Notes: generated by a model not told the origin, from the sequence alone. A DNA stretch of 64,000 nt from Candidatus Zixiibacteriota bacterium (GCA_024276275.1 JAJRXM010000066.1:19132-83131); one strand, 5' to 3'; positions 17,892 through 28,771 are shown, counted from the first letter of the stretch. Numbers and translations are program-made.

Positions 17892-19052
17892 TTATATTGT
17901 GATACTGAGCTTTATAAATTTTGTATTGTCTAAGAGAGAATTTTTTTCATTTATTTTTGCCCAGTCAAATTTTACATCTATATTTTTCAAAATATATCCC
18001 ATAGCATCAATAGTACCTTTGTGATTATTTGAACTTGAGATTGCTGTCAGGAAACCTCGCAAACTAAAGCCTACTCCGTATGATGAATAATCAGAATTTT
18101 GGTATAACAAATCTTCAACTTTTCCTGAACGAATAAAAACGGAGTTCAAAAGACCTATTTCCAATCCTTTACGCACATAGGCTGCTTTGTCAATTACCAG
18201 ATCTTTTTCTTTTTCATAAACAAACTGAAAACTCAGATAATTTTTTGAATTTTGTAACATGTTTAAATCTAATCCAAATCCGACTTTTCTTGTTTTTGGA
18301 GTCTGCCCGGAATTTCCTAAGACTGAATAACCGATATTGTCACCGAGATTAGATTTTACAAACGAGAGCGAAGGTGTTATCTCAAAATTCATGTTATTTT
18401 CATCTGATGGGACCATATGAAAGAGTTGATGTAGAGGGAACTCAATCAATAGACCAAAATCATACATAGAACCTTTACCTTTTAATGGTGTGTAGGAATC
18501 TCCTGAGAATGAAAATCCGGTTATATAATCATACTTTTTATGAGTGTATCCTATGCCAATTTTTAGATAATACTCTAATCCGACTGAAAGAGTAAAAGAA
18601 TTAATTTGATCTTTTGGGTTAAACGGCTGTATTGGGTTGCCGTTTATATCAGTCAGTAAAATTGTACCGTAATCAAATACTTTTTTCGAATATGCTATTC
18701 CAATAGCATATTTGAATTGCGTTTCATCTTCTTGGTGGCTTTTGATGTGAGAGTAGCCACTACCGACCGACCATGTTTGCAATCGCAGATCATCGGCTAG
18801 TTGTTCAAGCCATTTAGTACTACTCGGTAAAGAGATAGAAAAATTATTATCTAAAGAAAAAATCCCGTAAGCACCGGGATTATATAAAGCTGACTGTGCA
18901 TCAACAAGATTTGCCGTTACACCTCCCATACCGACCGCACGAGGAGAGTTTGTGATTTTTGCAAATATTAAAGGCTGATTATTGCTTTGTGAACAGATGT
19001 TTGTAGTAAACAGTAAAATAAATATACTTGATAGTATTAATATTTTGTACAT
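17892..19052 (-). CDS. PorV/UPF0164-like outer-membrane beta-barrel protein
   Basis: 386 residues with a signal peptide ending near NICSQS. The opening of the mature protein, FAKITNSPRAVGMGGVTANLVDA followed by SALYNPGAY, is the hallmark of the PorV/UPF0164 group of FadL-like barrels. The remainder alternates short amphipathic strands and ends in an amphipathic strand. PorV-type proteins serve type IX secretion in Bacteroidetes, but many homologues in other phyla have no known role, and no type IX gene is visible here. Confidence 0.72.
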   Translation of the reverse strand: MYKILILSSIFILLFTTNICSQSNNQPLIFAKITNSPRAVGMGGVTANLVDAQSALYNPGAYGIFSLDNNFSISLPSSTKWLEQLADDLRLQTWSVGSGYSHIKSHQEDETQFKYAIGIAYSKKVFDYGTILLTDINGNPIQPFNPKDQINSFTLSVGLEYYLKIGIGYTHKKYDYITGFSFSGDSYTPLKGKGSMYDFGLLIEFPLHQLFHMVPSDENNMNFEITPSLSFVKSNLGDNIGYSVLGNSGQTPKTRKVGFGLDLNMLQNSKNYLSFQFVYEKEKDLVIDKAAYVRKGLEIGLLNSVFIRSGKVEDLLYQNSDYSSYGVGFSLRGFLTAISSSNNHKGTIDAMGYILKNIDVKFDWAKINEKNSLLDNTKFIKLSITI

Positions 19053-19147
19053 AATATCCTCACCATTGAATAGATTTTTTCACGTTCTTATAGTAGATTA
19101 TAACGACGAAATAATTAAATGTCAATTGCAAAAAAAGATAAAAAGGA

Positions 19148-21433
19148 CTATAATTTCCAATTAAAGCCGATAGACGGCATGATGCCCGGGTCATAGATAT
19201 ATCCTTCAGATGTATGGATAACAGGGTTCCCTCTGTTGGTTAGATTTGAAAGAGAGAAATTCAAATCTTTATCCCCAAAATCGAAATTGACAAATAAATT
19301 AGGTGAGTAATACGAGGGGAACCGTTCGGAGTTTTCAAAAGATTGAATATATGCATAATATGATTCTTTGTATCTTTCTTCTTTCGTATAATTATACTGT
19401 TCTAAATACGGTGTATAGGCAAACCCGGAATGATAGTTAAACTCTGACCCTATTGATATTTTTTTAGAATGTTTATACGTAAGTTCTGCCATGAATTTAT
19501 GTGGAGCATTTAATTCATAGTCCGATTGATATCCGTTTGATTCTTTTTTTGCTTTTGTATAACTATAAAATGTATAGAGAGCAACTTGAGAAATTATAAA
19601 TTTCTTCTTCTCATAAGATATATCTCCACCGATAAAGTCTAGTTTTCCTGTCGACTGCATAGTTATAAAACCGTCGGTAACTTGTTTTTTAGAAATAACT
19701 TTATCGTAGTCAACAGTCGGATTTGCAATGTTTCGAATCTGTTTTGAAAAAAGCGAAACTTTAATATTGTTTCTCTGGTATGCTATAGAATACAACTTTG
19801 TCTTTTGAGGAGTTAAATCAGTTTGATATGCCCGTACCAATACCTGGTAGTTTTCAAGTATGTTTCTAACAGGACTTTCTGTAAATGTCCCCGCAAAAAG
19901 AGAGAGTTTATTGTTCCTGTTAAATTTATACGTTATTCTATTGCGAAGCAAAACCTGTTTGTTTTCTTTTAGGTTGGAAAAATACTCTAAACGAACTCCG
20001 CTGTTTAATTTTATTTTATTATTTTCAAATGCAAACTGTGTATAACCTGCTGTAAACAAATCTTTATTTTCTAATGATACGATACTGTATAATTGATTTA
20101 ATTCATGTTGATATACATAAGGGTTATTACTGGTAGCATCTGGTGATGTGTAGTTCCAATTGATTTGCCGAAGATTTGTCTTACGCATAGGTGTATATCT
20201 CATTTCTATGCCCGATGAAATATCTACTTGAGAGTAAAAACGGGTATAAGATACTTTGCCGTTGTATTGACTGCTCGATTCCTGTAACTGTAAATCTAAA
20301 CCTCGTAAATTTTCATATGGGGGGTTAGCATTGAATTCTTCTATCAGATTTCGAACAGAGAACTTTGCATTAACTAATGAATTGTCACCGTTATATTGAT
20401 AAGTTAGACCGGTGAAATTAGTTTGGGTATGCTGATAGGTATTTAATCCATACTTGTTGTGTGTAGTAGGACCGGTATTGTACGCTAAATAATCACGGGT
20501 ATAAAATTGGTCAAGATATAATGTTGATTTTTTATTTAACTTTAATCCTGATGAAAATACTATATCCTCAAAATTAGTCGGCGGAATAGTACGACGGTTA
20601 GATTCTATATCTAAATATTTTACCAATTTATCCAATACAGATTTTCGTAATGTGCCGATTGTATAAAAGTTATCATTACCGTAAGAAAAAGTCCCGGTGG
20701 TCTGTACCAAAGAAAATTCTACTGATTTCGACATATGTTTTTTAAACTGTTTTTTTGGTACTAGGTCAATTACTGTTGGAAGCTGATACGCAGCAGGAGT
20801 ACCGTTTGGGAAAAATGTAACCGAACGAACAACAGATGCCGGGATTACTGAAAACATCCCATAATGATTAGGGTTGTCTCCGATTGGTAAATTATTATAA
20901 TAATAAGCAGGCGAAGTTCCATTGATACGAAGTTTTGATGATAGCGAGGATCCCTGTTTTACCAGCTGAGGTTGTTTTATTGCGTTGATAGGGTTATTTG
21001 TAATTATAGAATTTTTAGTTCTTTGTTCAAACTGTTCTTGAGAAATAACTTCTGTTTCAATAGGTTCAAGATATGAAGTCGTAACAGAGATAGGAGCAAT
21101 TTTTATAAGTTCTTCTTGTAATGATATACTTATTTTTGCCAGGTTATTAATCATTTGAAGATTAGTCTTATACCCTATAGCCTTGACTTGTACAGAAACA
21201 GAATTCTGAGAATTATATTTAAATTGAAATTCTCCATTTTCGTCAGTCGCCATACCTTTAATTAGTTTGTTGCCTGACAGCAATAAGACAGTAGCACCGA
21301 TAATCGGATTGTTGTTATTATCAACAACTTGTCCTTTGATTGTCGAAATGTTATTTGTCTGAGCATTACTACTTGTAATAAGCAGAAAGACAGATAGAGA
21401 TATGATTTTTAGTAATTGAATTATATTTCTCAT
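19148..21433 (-). CDS. TonB-dependent outer-membrane receptor with CarboxypepD_reg domain
   Basis: 761 residues from ATG at 21433; an upstream start at 21454 adds 7 residues before a normal signal sequence. After cleavage near SSNAQTNN comes a carboxypeptidase-regulatory-like domain (IKGQVVDNNNNPIIGATVLL, then ATDENGEFQF), a plug, and a barrel of roughly 500 residues ending in an aromatic-rich strand (SIGFNWKL). Such receptors import siderophores, cobalamin or glycans using TonB energy; the substrate cannot be read from sequence. It is tandem with the PorV-like gene but separated by 95 nt. Confidence 0.85.
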   Translation of the reverse strand: MRNIIQLLKIISLSVFLLITSSNAQTNNISTIKGQVVDNNNNPIIGATVLLLSGNKLIKGMATDENGEFQFKYNSQNSVSVQVKAIGYKTNLQMINNLAKISISLQEELIKIAPISVTTSYLEPIETEVISQEQFEQRTKNSIITNNPINAIKQPQLVKQGSSLSSKLRINGTSPAYYYNNLPIGDNPNHYGMFSVIPASVVRSVTFFPNGTPAAYQLPTVIDLVPKKQFKKHMSKSVEFSLVQTTGTFSYGNDNFYTIGTLRKSVLDKLVKYLDIESNRRTIPPTNFEDIVFSSGLKLNKKSTLYLDQFYTRDYLAYNTGPTTHNKYGLNTYQHTQTNFTGLTYQYNGDNSLVNAKFSVRNLIEEFNANPPYENLRGLDLQLQESSSQYNGKVSYTRFYSQVDISSGIEMRYTPMRKTNLRQINWNYTSPDATSNNPYVYQHELNQLYSIVSLENKDLFTAGYTQFAFENNKIKLNSGVRLEYFSNLKENKQVLLRNRITYKFNRNNKLSLFAGTFTESPVRNILENYQVLVRAYQTDLTPQKTKLYSIAYQRNNIKVSLFSKQIRNIANPTVDYDKVISKKQVTDGFITMQSTGKLDFIGGDISYEKKKFIISQVALYTFYSYTKAKKESNGYQSDYELNAPHKFMAELTYKHSKKISIGSEFNYHSGFAYTPYLEQYNYTKEERYKESYYAYIQSFENSERFPSYYSPNLFVNFDFGDKDLNFSLSNLTNRGNPVIHTSEGYIYDPGIMPSIGFNWKL

Positions 21434-21628
21434 AACTATATATCTATATGTCAAAAGTCATGCCGATTTCTTGTTTATCAATTATAGCTATAAGCTGTTG
21501 CCGGCAAGTCTCATAGAGAGCTGTTCAATAAACTGTCATAGGTAGATACAGTACATTAAATGCAATCTATTTCATATTAGTTTAGCAGGTTGTTTGCTCT
21601 TTTTGAATGCTCTCCCTATATTCGCAGG

Positions 21629-22549
21629 ATGGAATTTATCGGAGAAGCTGCTGCCTTGACAACTGCCTTATGCTGGGCATTTACATCATTGTTTTTTACC
21701 GAAGCAGGCAAAAGGATAGGTTCTTTTAAAGTCAACAATATCCGTCTTTTGATGGCAGTATTAGTCTATATTGTTGTACTTCTATTTTATAAAGGTTCTC
21801 TTATACCTGAATCATTGACTTTAAACCATGTTCTATGGCTCGGTCTTTCCGGGATTATCGGATTAGTCATTGGAGACGGTGCCGGTTTTAAGGCAATGGT
21901 GATGATTGGTCCTCGGTTCGCTTCTTTGTTATATGCATCAGCTCCGGTAATGGCAGTTATTATTGCATGGTTCTTTTTAGGCGAATCTTTAGATTTACTG
22001 GATATGGCGGGAATTTCTCTAACTCTGGGAGGGATAGGCTGGGTTGTTTCTGAAAGACAGTATAATAATTCAAACCTTCATGCAAATCACCCCGATAAAG
22101 GTTCTCTTCGCAAGGGCATATTATTAGGATTGATAGCAGCTTTTGGACAGGCGGCAGGTCTAGTACTGGCAAAACATGCTATGTTGAATGTAGGAGCTAA
22201 AATTCCTCCTATGGAAGCATCTTTTATACGGATGCTGGTATCATTGGTTTGTATTTGGACTCTTTCAGCATTTCGGGGACAACTAAAAGAAACCCTTTCT
22301 GCCGTGAAAGATAAAAAAGCTATCGGATATACATTCGGTGGTGCTTTGTTTGGACCGTTTATGGGAGTGTGGATGTCTTTAGTTGCGGTGAAATATATAG
22401 CAGCAGGAATTGCAGCTACTTTGAATTCAACAACACCTATTTGGTTGTTACCTTTAACAAGAATTTTGTATAAAGAAAAACTGTCATTGAGAATTGTTCT
22501 CGGTACGTTGATAACAGTTGGTGGAGTTGCCCTGTTAATGCTATTCTGA
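21629..22549 (+). CDS. EamA/DMT-family transporter
   Basis: About 306 residues with ten hydrophobic segments arranged as two EamA repeats (5+5), each ending in the typical GxxLxxxGv pattern; for example LDLLDMAGISLTLGGIGWVV and IVLGTLITVGGVALL. Members export metabolites or amino acids in the inner membrane; the substrate is unknown. ATG at 21629 (MEFIGEAAAL) with GCAGG upstream is preferred over a start at 21590, which would prepend non-family residues. Confidence 0.85.
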   Translation: MEFIGEAAALTTALCWAFTSLFFTEAGKRIGSFKVNNIRLLMAVLVYIVVLLFYKGSLIPESLTLNHVLWLGLSGIIGLVIGDGAGFKAMVMIGPRFASLLYASAPVMAVIIAWFFLGESLDLLDMAGISLTLGGIGWVVSERQYNNSNLHANHPDKGSLRKGILLGLIAAFGQAAGLVLAKHAMLNVGAKIPPMEASFIRMLVSLVCIWTLSAFRGQLKETLSAVKDKKAIGYTFGGALFGPFMGVWMSLVAVKYIAAGIAATLNSTTPIWLLPLTRILYKEKLSLRIVLGTLITVGGVALLMLF

Positions 22550-22550
22550 T

Positions 22551-23003
22551 TTATGCCGCTGTTTTAAGTTCTACTTCAAACCAGATAAAACCGAATAAAA
22601 TAGCAATAATTCCCCGTACATCAAATGCCCAATTGCCGCCCAGCATGAATATATAACAGAGAAGAGTTAATCCAAAAAATATCTTAATCAAACCAACTTT
22701 AAAATAGTCCATCGTAAAGTTCACAAGCCCAAAAGTGATAAAAAGTATTATGATCGACGGAGCAAAAATGACTGTCAACCAACTCCAAAACAAATTATTA
22801 CTCAACACAAATGATATGGGAGAATGAAGTGGTAAATTATAAATATAAAAATAGTGAGCAATCGCAAAAAATAAAGACAAAGCAGTATAAAGCGTTCCTT
22901 CTAAACATTCACTTTTTAATGAACGTATTCCTGCCATAAGAAAAAACAACGAGGCGGACAACATGAGTATTAGAGCTATATAACTTGAGTCGAAAAAGTG
23001 CAT
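22551..23003 (-). CDS. Small multi-pass membrane protein, unknown
   Basis: 150 residues with about five hydrophobic helices and few charged residues. It is convergent with the EamA gene, one base from its stop. I do not recognise a family, and nothing about function can be inferred beyond an inner-membrane location. Confidence 0.65.
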   Translation of the reverse strand: MHFFDSSYIALILMLSASLFFLMAGIRSLKSECLEGTLYTALSLFFAIAHYFYIYNLPLHSPISFVLSNNLFWSWLTVIFAPSIIILFITFGLVNFTMDYFKVGLIKIFFGLTLLCYIFMLGGNWAFDVRGIIAILFGFIWFEVELKTAA

Positions 23004-23170
23004 TTATTTCTCTTTTCATTTATTCATTCATATAACTACTATGAAAATATTGTGCCGAATGTTAAATGGGAAATATATTTTCTTATAAGTCTCTGTACCT
23101 GAAAGAATAAAACCAAATGGTCAAGAATTATACTACATATAAATCATGAAAAAAATTGCTCTTTTTGCAA

Positions 23171-23196
23171 ATAAAAAGCCCGCTTTTAGCGGGCTT
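23171..23196 (-). terminator. Rho-independent terminator downstream of hpf
   Basis: Perfect 8-bp stem AAGCCCGC/GCGGGCTT with a 5-nt loop; on the minus strand it is followed by TTTTTAT. It lies 27 nt after the hpf stop and ends the block read from lptB/rpoN/hpf. Confidence 0.88.
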
Positions 23197-23222
23197 GTAA
23201 AATAATGAATTGTTAACTGATT

Positions 23223-23582
23223 TTAAATATCTAACTCATCTGCGTTTGTACTAGGACGGGTAGCAGCATCTTTGGTCTCGGTAATTTCTTCAGGTCTTTT
23301 GTCTTTTTGTTTACCTTTGTATTTGAGAAGTTGAGTACGGACTTTATCAACTGTTGTCGCAATCGCATTAAACATATCATCGCTTTCTGCCGATGCTGCT
23401 ATTGTTTGATTGTATACCGATATTTTCAATTCTGCCAAATTACGGTGTCGCTCTTTGTCTAAAACAAGATCAGCTGAGATAATGTTTTCATAATATCTTG
23501 TCAGGCTGTCCATTTCCGCTTCAGCTTTTTATTTTAACCCCTCTGATAAATCAAAGTGACGGGCGGATATCTTTTTTAGCAT
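23223..23582 (-). pseudogene. hpf: Ribosome hibernation-promoting factor (HPF), interrupted by one in-frame stop
   Basis: From ATG at 23582 the frame reads MLKKISARHFDLSEGLK, then TAA (23529-23531), then KAEAEMDSLTRYYENII and 85 more residues with no other stop. Both sides match the HPF/YfiA family: ARHFDLS at the start, ADLVLDKERHRNLAELKISV after. In homologues the position is usually Glu (LKEKAEAEM), so GAA to TAA is the simplest explanation. A downstream ATG at 23513 could restart translation but would lose the first beta-strand. HPF dimerises or inactivates 70S ribosomes in stationary phase. The neighbour rpoN gives the canonical lptB-rpoN-hpf order. Confidence 0.85.
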
Positions 23583-23604
23583 GGTTTCACACTCCTTTTC
23601 ATGC

Positions 23605-23630
23605 ATTCATTAATGTTATAGTTAATGAAT
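23605..23630. promoter_or_regulatory. Inverted repeat upstream of hpf
   Basis: Perfect 9-bp arms ATTCATTAA/TTAATGAAT with an 8-nt spacer, 23 nt upstream of the hpf ATG, in the 226-nt gap between rpoN and hpf. It may be an operator or a 5'-leader hairpin; no protein partner is evident. Confidence 0.4.
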
Positions 23631-23808
23631 AAATCTATACGTAATGATAATTCATTATTAAATGAAATAATCATATTGTCCAAGATAGTACGAATTGAAA
23701 TTGAGGTTTGATGAAATTGATGTATGCTTCTCTCATCATTGAGAGAATATAAACAAAAATTATTTAGAGTCTTCAATTGTCTGTACCATCCTATGGTAAT
23801 AAAATTAC

Positions 23809-25212
23809 TTACTTGTTTTCAGCAACACGTTTTCTTAATCTTGCCGGAGGAAGTTTAAGTTCTTCCCTGTATTTTGTAACTGTTCGTCTGGCAAGAGTGA
23901 TACCTTCTTTATTTAAAAGTCTAAAAATTTCCTGATCAGAATGCGGTTTTTCAATCGGTTCCGCTTTAATAATTTCTTCAATCCGTTGTTTGACAGCCCG
24001 TTTTGCCATGTTTTCACCGTCTGCTTTGGCAATTCCGGAATTAAAAAAGTATTTAATTTCATAAACACCCAAAGGAGTCTGGACATATTTACTATTAGAT
24101 ACCCGACTGATAGTTGCAACATTCATTTCAACAGCTTGAGCTATATCTTCCATAATCATCGGTTTAATAAATTCTTGTCCCCGTTCAAAAAACTCTTTTT
24201 GTTTTTCAATAATAGCTTCCATCACTCGAATCATGGTTGACCGTCTTTGGTTGATAGAGTTTAAAAGCCATCGAGCCTGTTCTAATTTTTGACGGACATA
24301 ATCTTTTGTACCTTTTGTAGAACTATTTCCACGTTTCATCAGGTTTTTATAACTTGCGTTAATACGTAACCTGGGTACATAGGCATCATTATGAAAAACA
24401 ACATATTCATCACCGACCCGTTCAACAATCAAATCGGGTATAACCGGCATTGCTCCGTTGTCAAACCGACCGTGTGTAGGTGTCGGAGTCAGACTTTTTA
24501 TGACGGTCATTGCTGCCTGTGCTTTTTCAGCAGAAACACACATCAATTTGGCTATTTGTAAAATTGATTTTCTGTCGAGTTCATTAAGATGTTCTTTTAC
24601 TATTCTATATGCTAATGATTTTTGTAAATCTTTTTCTTCGAGCTGAATCATAAGAGATTCCCGTAAATCTCTTGAACCGATTCCGAGAGGTTCAAACCGC
24701 TGAATCATTTTTAATATAGCTTCAATTTTTTCACTATCCAATTCAAGTTCGGCAGCCATCTCGGGTACAAATATTGCCAGATACCCTTCAGGTGAAATAT
24801 TACCGATAATATATTCGCCAATCAGATGTTCTTCTTCGGATAGTTTTAAAAGTGAAAGTTGCTCATTGAGGTGTGTGTAAAGATTCAATGCCGAAGTTCC
24901 GGGACCTTCAAACCGTTCTTCACGTTGTTCAACAGGTTCTTTTACTTTATAACCTTCATCGTCATTGTTAAAAAGATAATCTTCCCATTCGGCAGCTTTT
25001 TCTTCATCAGTTTTCTGCTCGGTTAATTCAAACTCGCTATCTTTTTCATCGGTAGGTTCAACATCTTCTATTTCTTCCAATAATGGATTTGTAGATAACT
25101 CATGCCTGATAGTTTGTTCAAGCTTTAAAACCGGCATTTGAAGCATTTTTAACGATTGAATCAATTGCGGGGCTAAAGTAACAGATAGTCTTTGTTGTAG
25201 TCCTAGTTTCAT
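23809..25212 (-). CDS. rpoN: RNA polymerase sigma-54 factor RpoN
   Basis: 467 residues, full length. The N-terminal activator-interacting region MKLGLQQRLSVTLAPQLIQSLK is followed by an acidic linker (residues ~45-95). The core-binding region comes next, and then the C-terminal DNA-binding domain with the RpoN box ARRTVTKYREELKLP. It directs transcription from -24/-12 promoters with AAA+ activators. It lies 124 nt downstream of lptB and upstream of hpf on the same strand. I found no convincing -24/-12 promoter upstream of genes in this window by eye. Confidence 0.97.
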   Translation of the reverse strand: MKLGLQQRLSVTLAPQLIQSLKMLQMPVLKLEQTIRHELSTNPLLEEIEDVEPTDEKDSEFELTEQKTDEEKAAEWEDYLFNNDDEGYKVKEPVEQREERFEGPGTSALNLYTHLNEQLSLLKLSEEEHLIGEYIIGNISPEGYLAIFVPEMAAELELDSEKIEAILKMIQRFEPLGIGSRDLRESLMIQLEEKDLQKSLAYRIVKEHLNELDRKSILQIAKLMCVSAEKAQAAMTVIKSLTPTPTHGRFDNGAMPVIPDLIVERVGDEYVVFHNDAYVPRLRINASYKNLMKRGNSSTKGTKDYVRQKLEQARWLLNSINQRRSTMIRVMEAIIEKQKEFFERGQEFIKPMIMEDIAQAVEMNVATISRVSNSKYVQTPLGVYEIKYFFNSGIAKADGENMAKRAVKQRIEEIIKAEPIEKPHSDQEIFRLLNKEGITLARRTVTKYREELKLPPARLRKRVAENK

Positions 25213-25336
25213 AATCTCTACTCAAATATCTTTTAAATGGTTTGTCGATATTGCGGTTTATATACAGCTTTATCGGACAAATGGAACTTAGGTTTATAGA
25301 GTTTGCTTATATCGTTCATAAATTACACAGCACTTT

Positions 25337-26061
25337 TTAATTCAGTTTAAATTTTTCACCGAGATATATTTTTTTCGCCTCAGCATCATTTGCCAAAAAC
25401 TGAGAATCACCCGATTTTAATATTTTTCCGTCACACATAATATAAGCACGGTCGCATATAGAGAGTGTTTCCCGTACATTATGGTCAGTAATCAAAACAC
25501 CTAAACCACGTTCTACCAGTCGGGAAATATTTTTCTGAATATCTTCTACAGCATCGGGTCAATACCTGCAAACGGTTCGTCTAAAAGAATAAATTTGGGG
25601 TTGCTGACTAAAGCTCTGGTAATTTCAACTCGCCTTCTTTCACCGCCTGAGAGAGTATATGCTTTGCTTTTCCTCAAATGAGCAATATCCAGTTCCTCTA
25701 AAAGCTCTTCCAAACGGATTTTCTGCTGCTTTCTATTCATTTTCTGATACTGCAATATTGACATTATATTATCTTCAACTGTCATTTTTCTGAAAACCGA
25801 TGCTTCTTGAGCAAGATAACCGATACCCTCTTTTGCTCTTTTATACATAGGCAGGGTACTGATGTTCTTTTTTTCCATAAAAACATCACCGTTGTCGGGT
25901 CTGATAAAGCCGATTAACATATAAAACGTCGTTGTTTTGCCGGCACCGTTAGGTCCAAGCAGTCCAACGACTTCGCCGGAATTTACCTCAACCGAAACAC
26001 CATTGACGACCGCCCGTTTTCTGTAATATTTAACTAATTCTTTTGATTTAAGTGTTGCCAT
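25337..26061 (-). pseudogene. lptB: LPS export ABC ATPase LptB, one-base frameshift
   Basis: Walker [15 protein letters not shown], signature LSGGERRR and Walker [14 protein letters not shown] are all in frame from ATG at 26061. The frame then hits TAG at 25546. One extra base in the GGG run at 25556-25558 (GACCC[C]GAT on the coding strand) restores the family continuation [20 protein letters not shown], then ITDHNVRETLSICDRAY with the H-loop, and ends at TAA 25337, giving 241 residues, the normal LptB length. LptB powers lipopolysaccharide extraction from the inner membrane. Loss of such a gene in a bacterium with an outer membrane is unlikely, so a sequence error is suspected. Confidence 0.88.
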
Positions 26062-26234
26062 ATCTAAATATAACCGAGTTTAGTAGTTTATACAATAAAA
26101 TTTGCTAATTCAGCATAATTTTTGCTGTTTTCTTTAAAATAATTTCCTTTCTCAATGAGAAAAAATGTATAAATTAAAGCTTTAATAGTTATACCATTAA
26201 ACGAGAAAATAATTTGATATATAAAAAGGATTAT

Positions 26235-28429
26235 ATGAAAAAAATTCTAATTTGCTCACTAGCCGTTTTATTGATAAGTGGTTGTACAAAAACTCCAGAA
26301 GAAAAAATTGAAGACCTGTTTCAAGATGGAACCGAACAGATAAGTAATCTAAAATTTTACGAAGCAGATTCTACATTTGCTCAGATATTTGAAATTGATC
26401 CCGGTTCTATAACAGGGATGGTAGGTGTCTCAAAATTAAATGAAGCCCGTCTGCAGTACTTTGATGCGATAAATAACTACTCCATGATTCTCTCAATCAA
26501 TACTGACTATGAAGATGCTTTTGTCGGGTTGTATAACTCCTACAAAAATTTAGGGTTCTATATTGATGCTTTAGAGGCGGCTGTTTATTATAACAAGTTA
26601 TGGAATAAAAATACTCAAACAAAATATATTTTAGGTGAAGCATATAAAAATATAGGTGAGCTAAAAAGAGCAGAGACCTATTTCAAACAAGCTATTATGT
26701 CAGAGTATGAACATAAATATGCCGCTCAATTTATGTTAGCGACAACAAAAGCACTACAAGGTTTAAAAGAGGATGCCCACAAAGAAGCTTCACAAGCATT
26801 AACCGGTAAATCTGATGATCCTCTTTTTTATAATGCCGCAGCCGAATACTATGAAACTATAGGGCAAATAGATTCAGCTATGATGTACAACAGAAAACTA
26901 TTTGAAAGTAACAAAACGAATATCAACAATGTCTATATCGCTTTTAAAAGAGCCTTGAAAAATAATTACTTAACAGATGCTCGGGTTATTATTAAATCAT
27001 TTGAAACTTTAGAGCCTGATCAACTATTGTTGGTTGGTCTTCGCTTATTCTATGCCCTTCATATCGATGATAAATCTCAAATACGAACCTTAGGACAAAA
27101 CTACCGTTCTAAAGCTCCCAAAAGTTTCACCGGTACCATGTATGAATTATACTCACGAGGAGAAATTTCTGACAAAATTACAATTGCTCAGGATCTGCAG
27201 ATATTACAAGTTGATATTTCAAAAGGGAAGCTTCAAGAAGACTTTGGTTCCTTTTATTATTATGCCATGTTGATGCTTTCTGTTAAATATGAAAAGAACC
27301 CCGGAACAATTCCTCAGTTGGAAGCAGTACCGGGATGGCGAAAAAACCGTAAAGAGCTGAAACTCGAAATCGCATTGAACAAACATATTGTCGGGTTGTT
27401 TGAACAATGTTATGCTGATTTAGAGAAAATAGAAATGGGTCACCAAAGGGATGCTGACTGGTTGACCGGAATAGCAGAAAGTTGGGGACACTATGCTGTT
27501 CGCAAATATGATAAAGCCGAAGAAACCTATAAAAAAGCATTAACAGTTAATCAGTATTATGAGCCGGCATTTAAAAGTTATGCAAATTTTTTGCTGCGCA
27601 TCAATAAACAAAAAGAGGCTCTTGAATTATTTAAGAAATATCCTCAGTTTGAAAAAAACAATTTTATTGCCTTAACAAAAACGAAATATCTTTTCATCAA
27701 TAAAAAATATCAAGAAGGTCTCAAGCAATTTGAACAATTTTTTCCATCAGCCTCCGGAAACATTATTTTAGTAAAAGAACTGATTGAAATTCTAAAGGCA
27801 GATAATCGTACGGAAGAAATTACAGCATTACTCGAGATTATGAATAAGTACAATGCTGATAATCCTGATGCTAATTTACTGCTTGCGGTGAATGCTCAAG
27901 ATAATAACGAATTTGAGAAATCATTAAATTATCTTGATAAGGTAATAGCTATTGAACCGAATAACCCCGATGCTAATATCTTAAAAGCCAGGGGAATGTA
28001 TTATACTGGGAATAAAACAGAAGCGTATGATCTGTTTGAAAAAAACTTAACAACTTTTAATAGAAATCCGGTTAATCTGAAGTACTATTCTCAAATTTTA
28101 GCTGCCGAAGGTATCGATTTCCCAAAAGCTGCTAATATGGGACGGCAGGCTGCATTTGAAGGGTACGGGACTTATGAATATATAATAAATCTTGCTGATA
28201 TTTATTACAAAATGGGAAGATATGATCTTTGTCGCGGAGAATCCAAAAAGCAAGACATGCTGAAGAGGAAAACCCGTATCCATATTTTCGACTCGGAATG
28301 GCAGATGCCAAGAGTGCCGACACAGAAAGATGGTCGGATGAGGCAAAAGAAAATCTTACAAAAGCTATAGAACTTGGTTTATCAGGTGATTATTTACAAG
28401 AAGCAAAAGCGACACTTAAAGGTTTATAA
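26235..28429 (+). pseudogene. Tetratricopeptide-repeat lipoprotein, frameshift near the 3' end
   Basis: ATG at 26235 (after AAAAGGA) gives a lipobox LLISGC and a long array of TPR-like helical pairs. The frame runs on to 28370, but from about 28228 the residues look random. A shift at the TTT run 28228-28230 (one T more) joins YYKMGRYDL to a second frame containing RRIQKARHAEEENPYPYF, ending at 28429 in a normal TPR tail. TPR lipoproteins of this type scaffold periplasmic or envelope complexes; no specific role is evident. It is divergent from lptB. Confidence 0.78.
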
Positions 28430-28462
28430 TAATAATTTGTGATTCATAAGAAACTAATACTT

Positions 28463-28771
28463 ATGAATATAGAGCCTTGTAAAGATATGCAAAAATCATC
28501 TGATAAATTAGATACAATTTTTGATAACTACTATGAACACAAGTTGATTTCAAGAGGCGATAATTTTCCCGATTTTGACCCTGTTGACGATAGTCTTGAT
28601 TTGCTTCTTGTTGCCTTACATGAAAAATTAGATATACAATTCTTTCAAAAAAAAGTCGAATGGTCAGATGAATTTCTTAAAGAGAAAATAGATTTTTTAA
28701 AATCTAAAAACTGGCTCAAATATGATGAAGCTCTTAAGCCAACAGTCTTTATAGTTTCCCATGAACAATGA
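28463..28771 (+). CDS. Winged-helix-like protein, N-terminal part before an in-frame TGA
   Basis: About 102 residues before TGA at 28769-28771. The segment from LLLVALHEKLDIQFF to LKSKNWL looks like a MarR-type winged helix, followed by PTVFIVSHEQ. The frame continues without interruption into the next entry. The start is uncertain: GTG 28439, ATG 28463 or ATG 28487, none with a strong ribosome-binding site. Family not recognised. Confidence 0.55.
   Translation: MNIEPCKDMQKSSDKLDTIFDNYYEHKLISRGDNFPDFDPVDDSLDLLLVALHEKLDIQFFQKKVEWSDEFLKEKIDFLKSKNWLKYDEALKPTVFIVSHEQ

Noticed and set aside
20998..21589. Cobalamin riboswitch in the leader of the TonB receptor
   Set aside because: No GCCACTG-type box could be found in the minus-strand leader; only a short GC-rich stretch is present.
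23576..23776. 66-codon minus-strand frame between rpoN and hpf
   Set aside because: No family-like pattern and no ribosome-binding site; it covers a palindrome-rich spacer and overlaps the hpf start.
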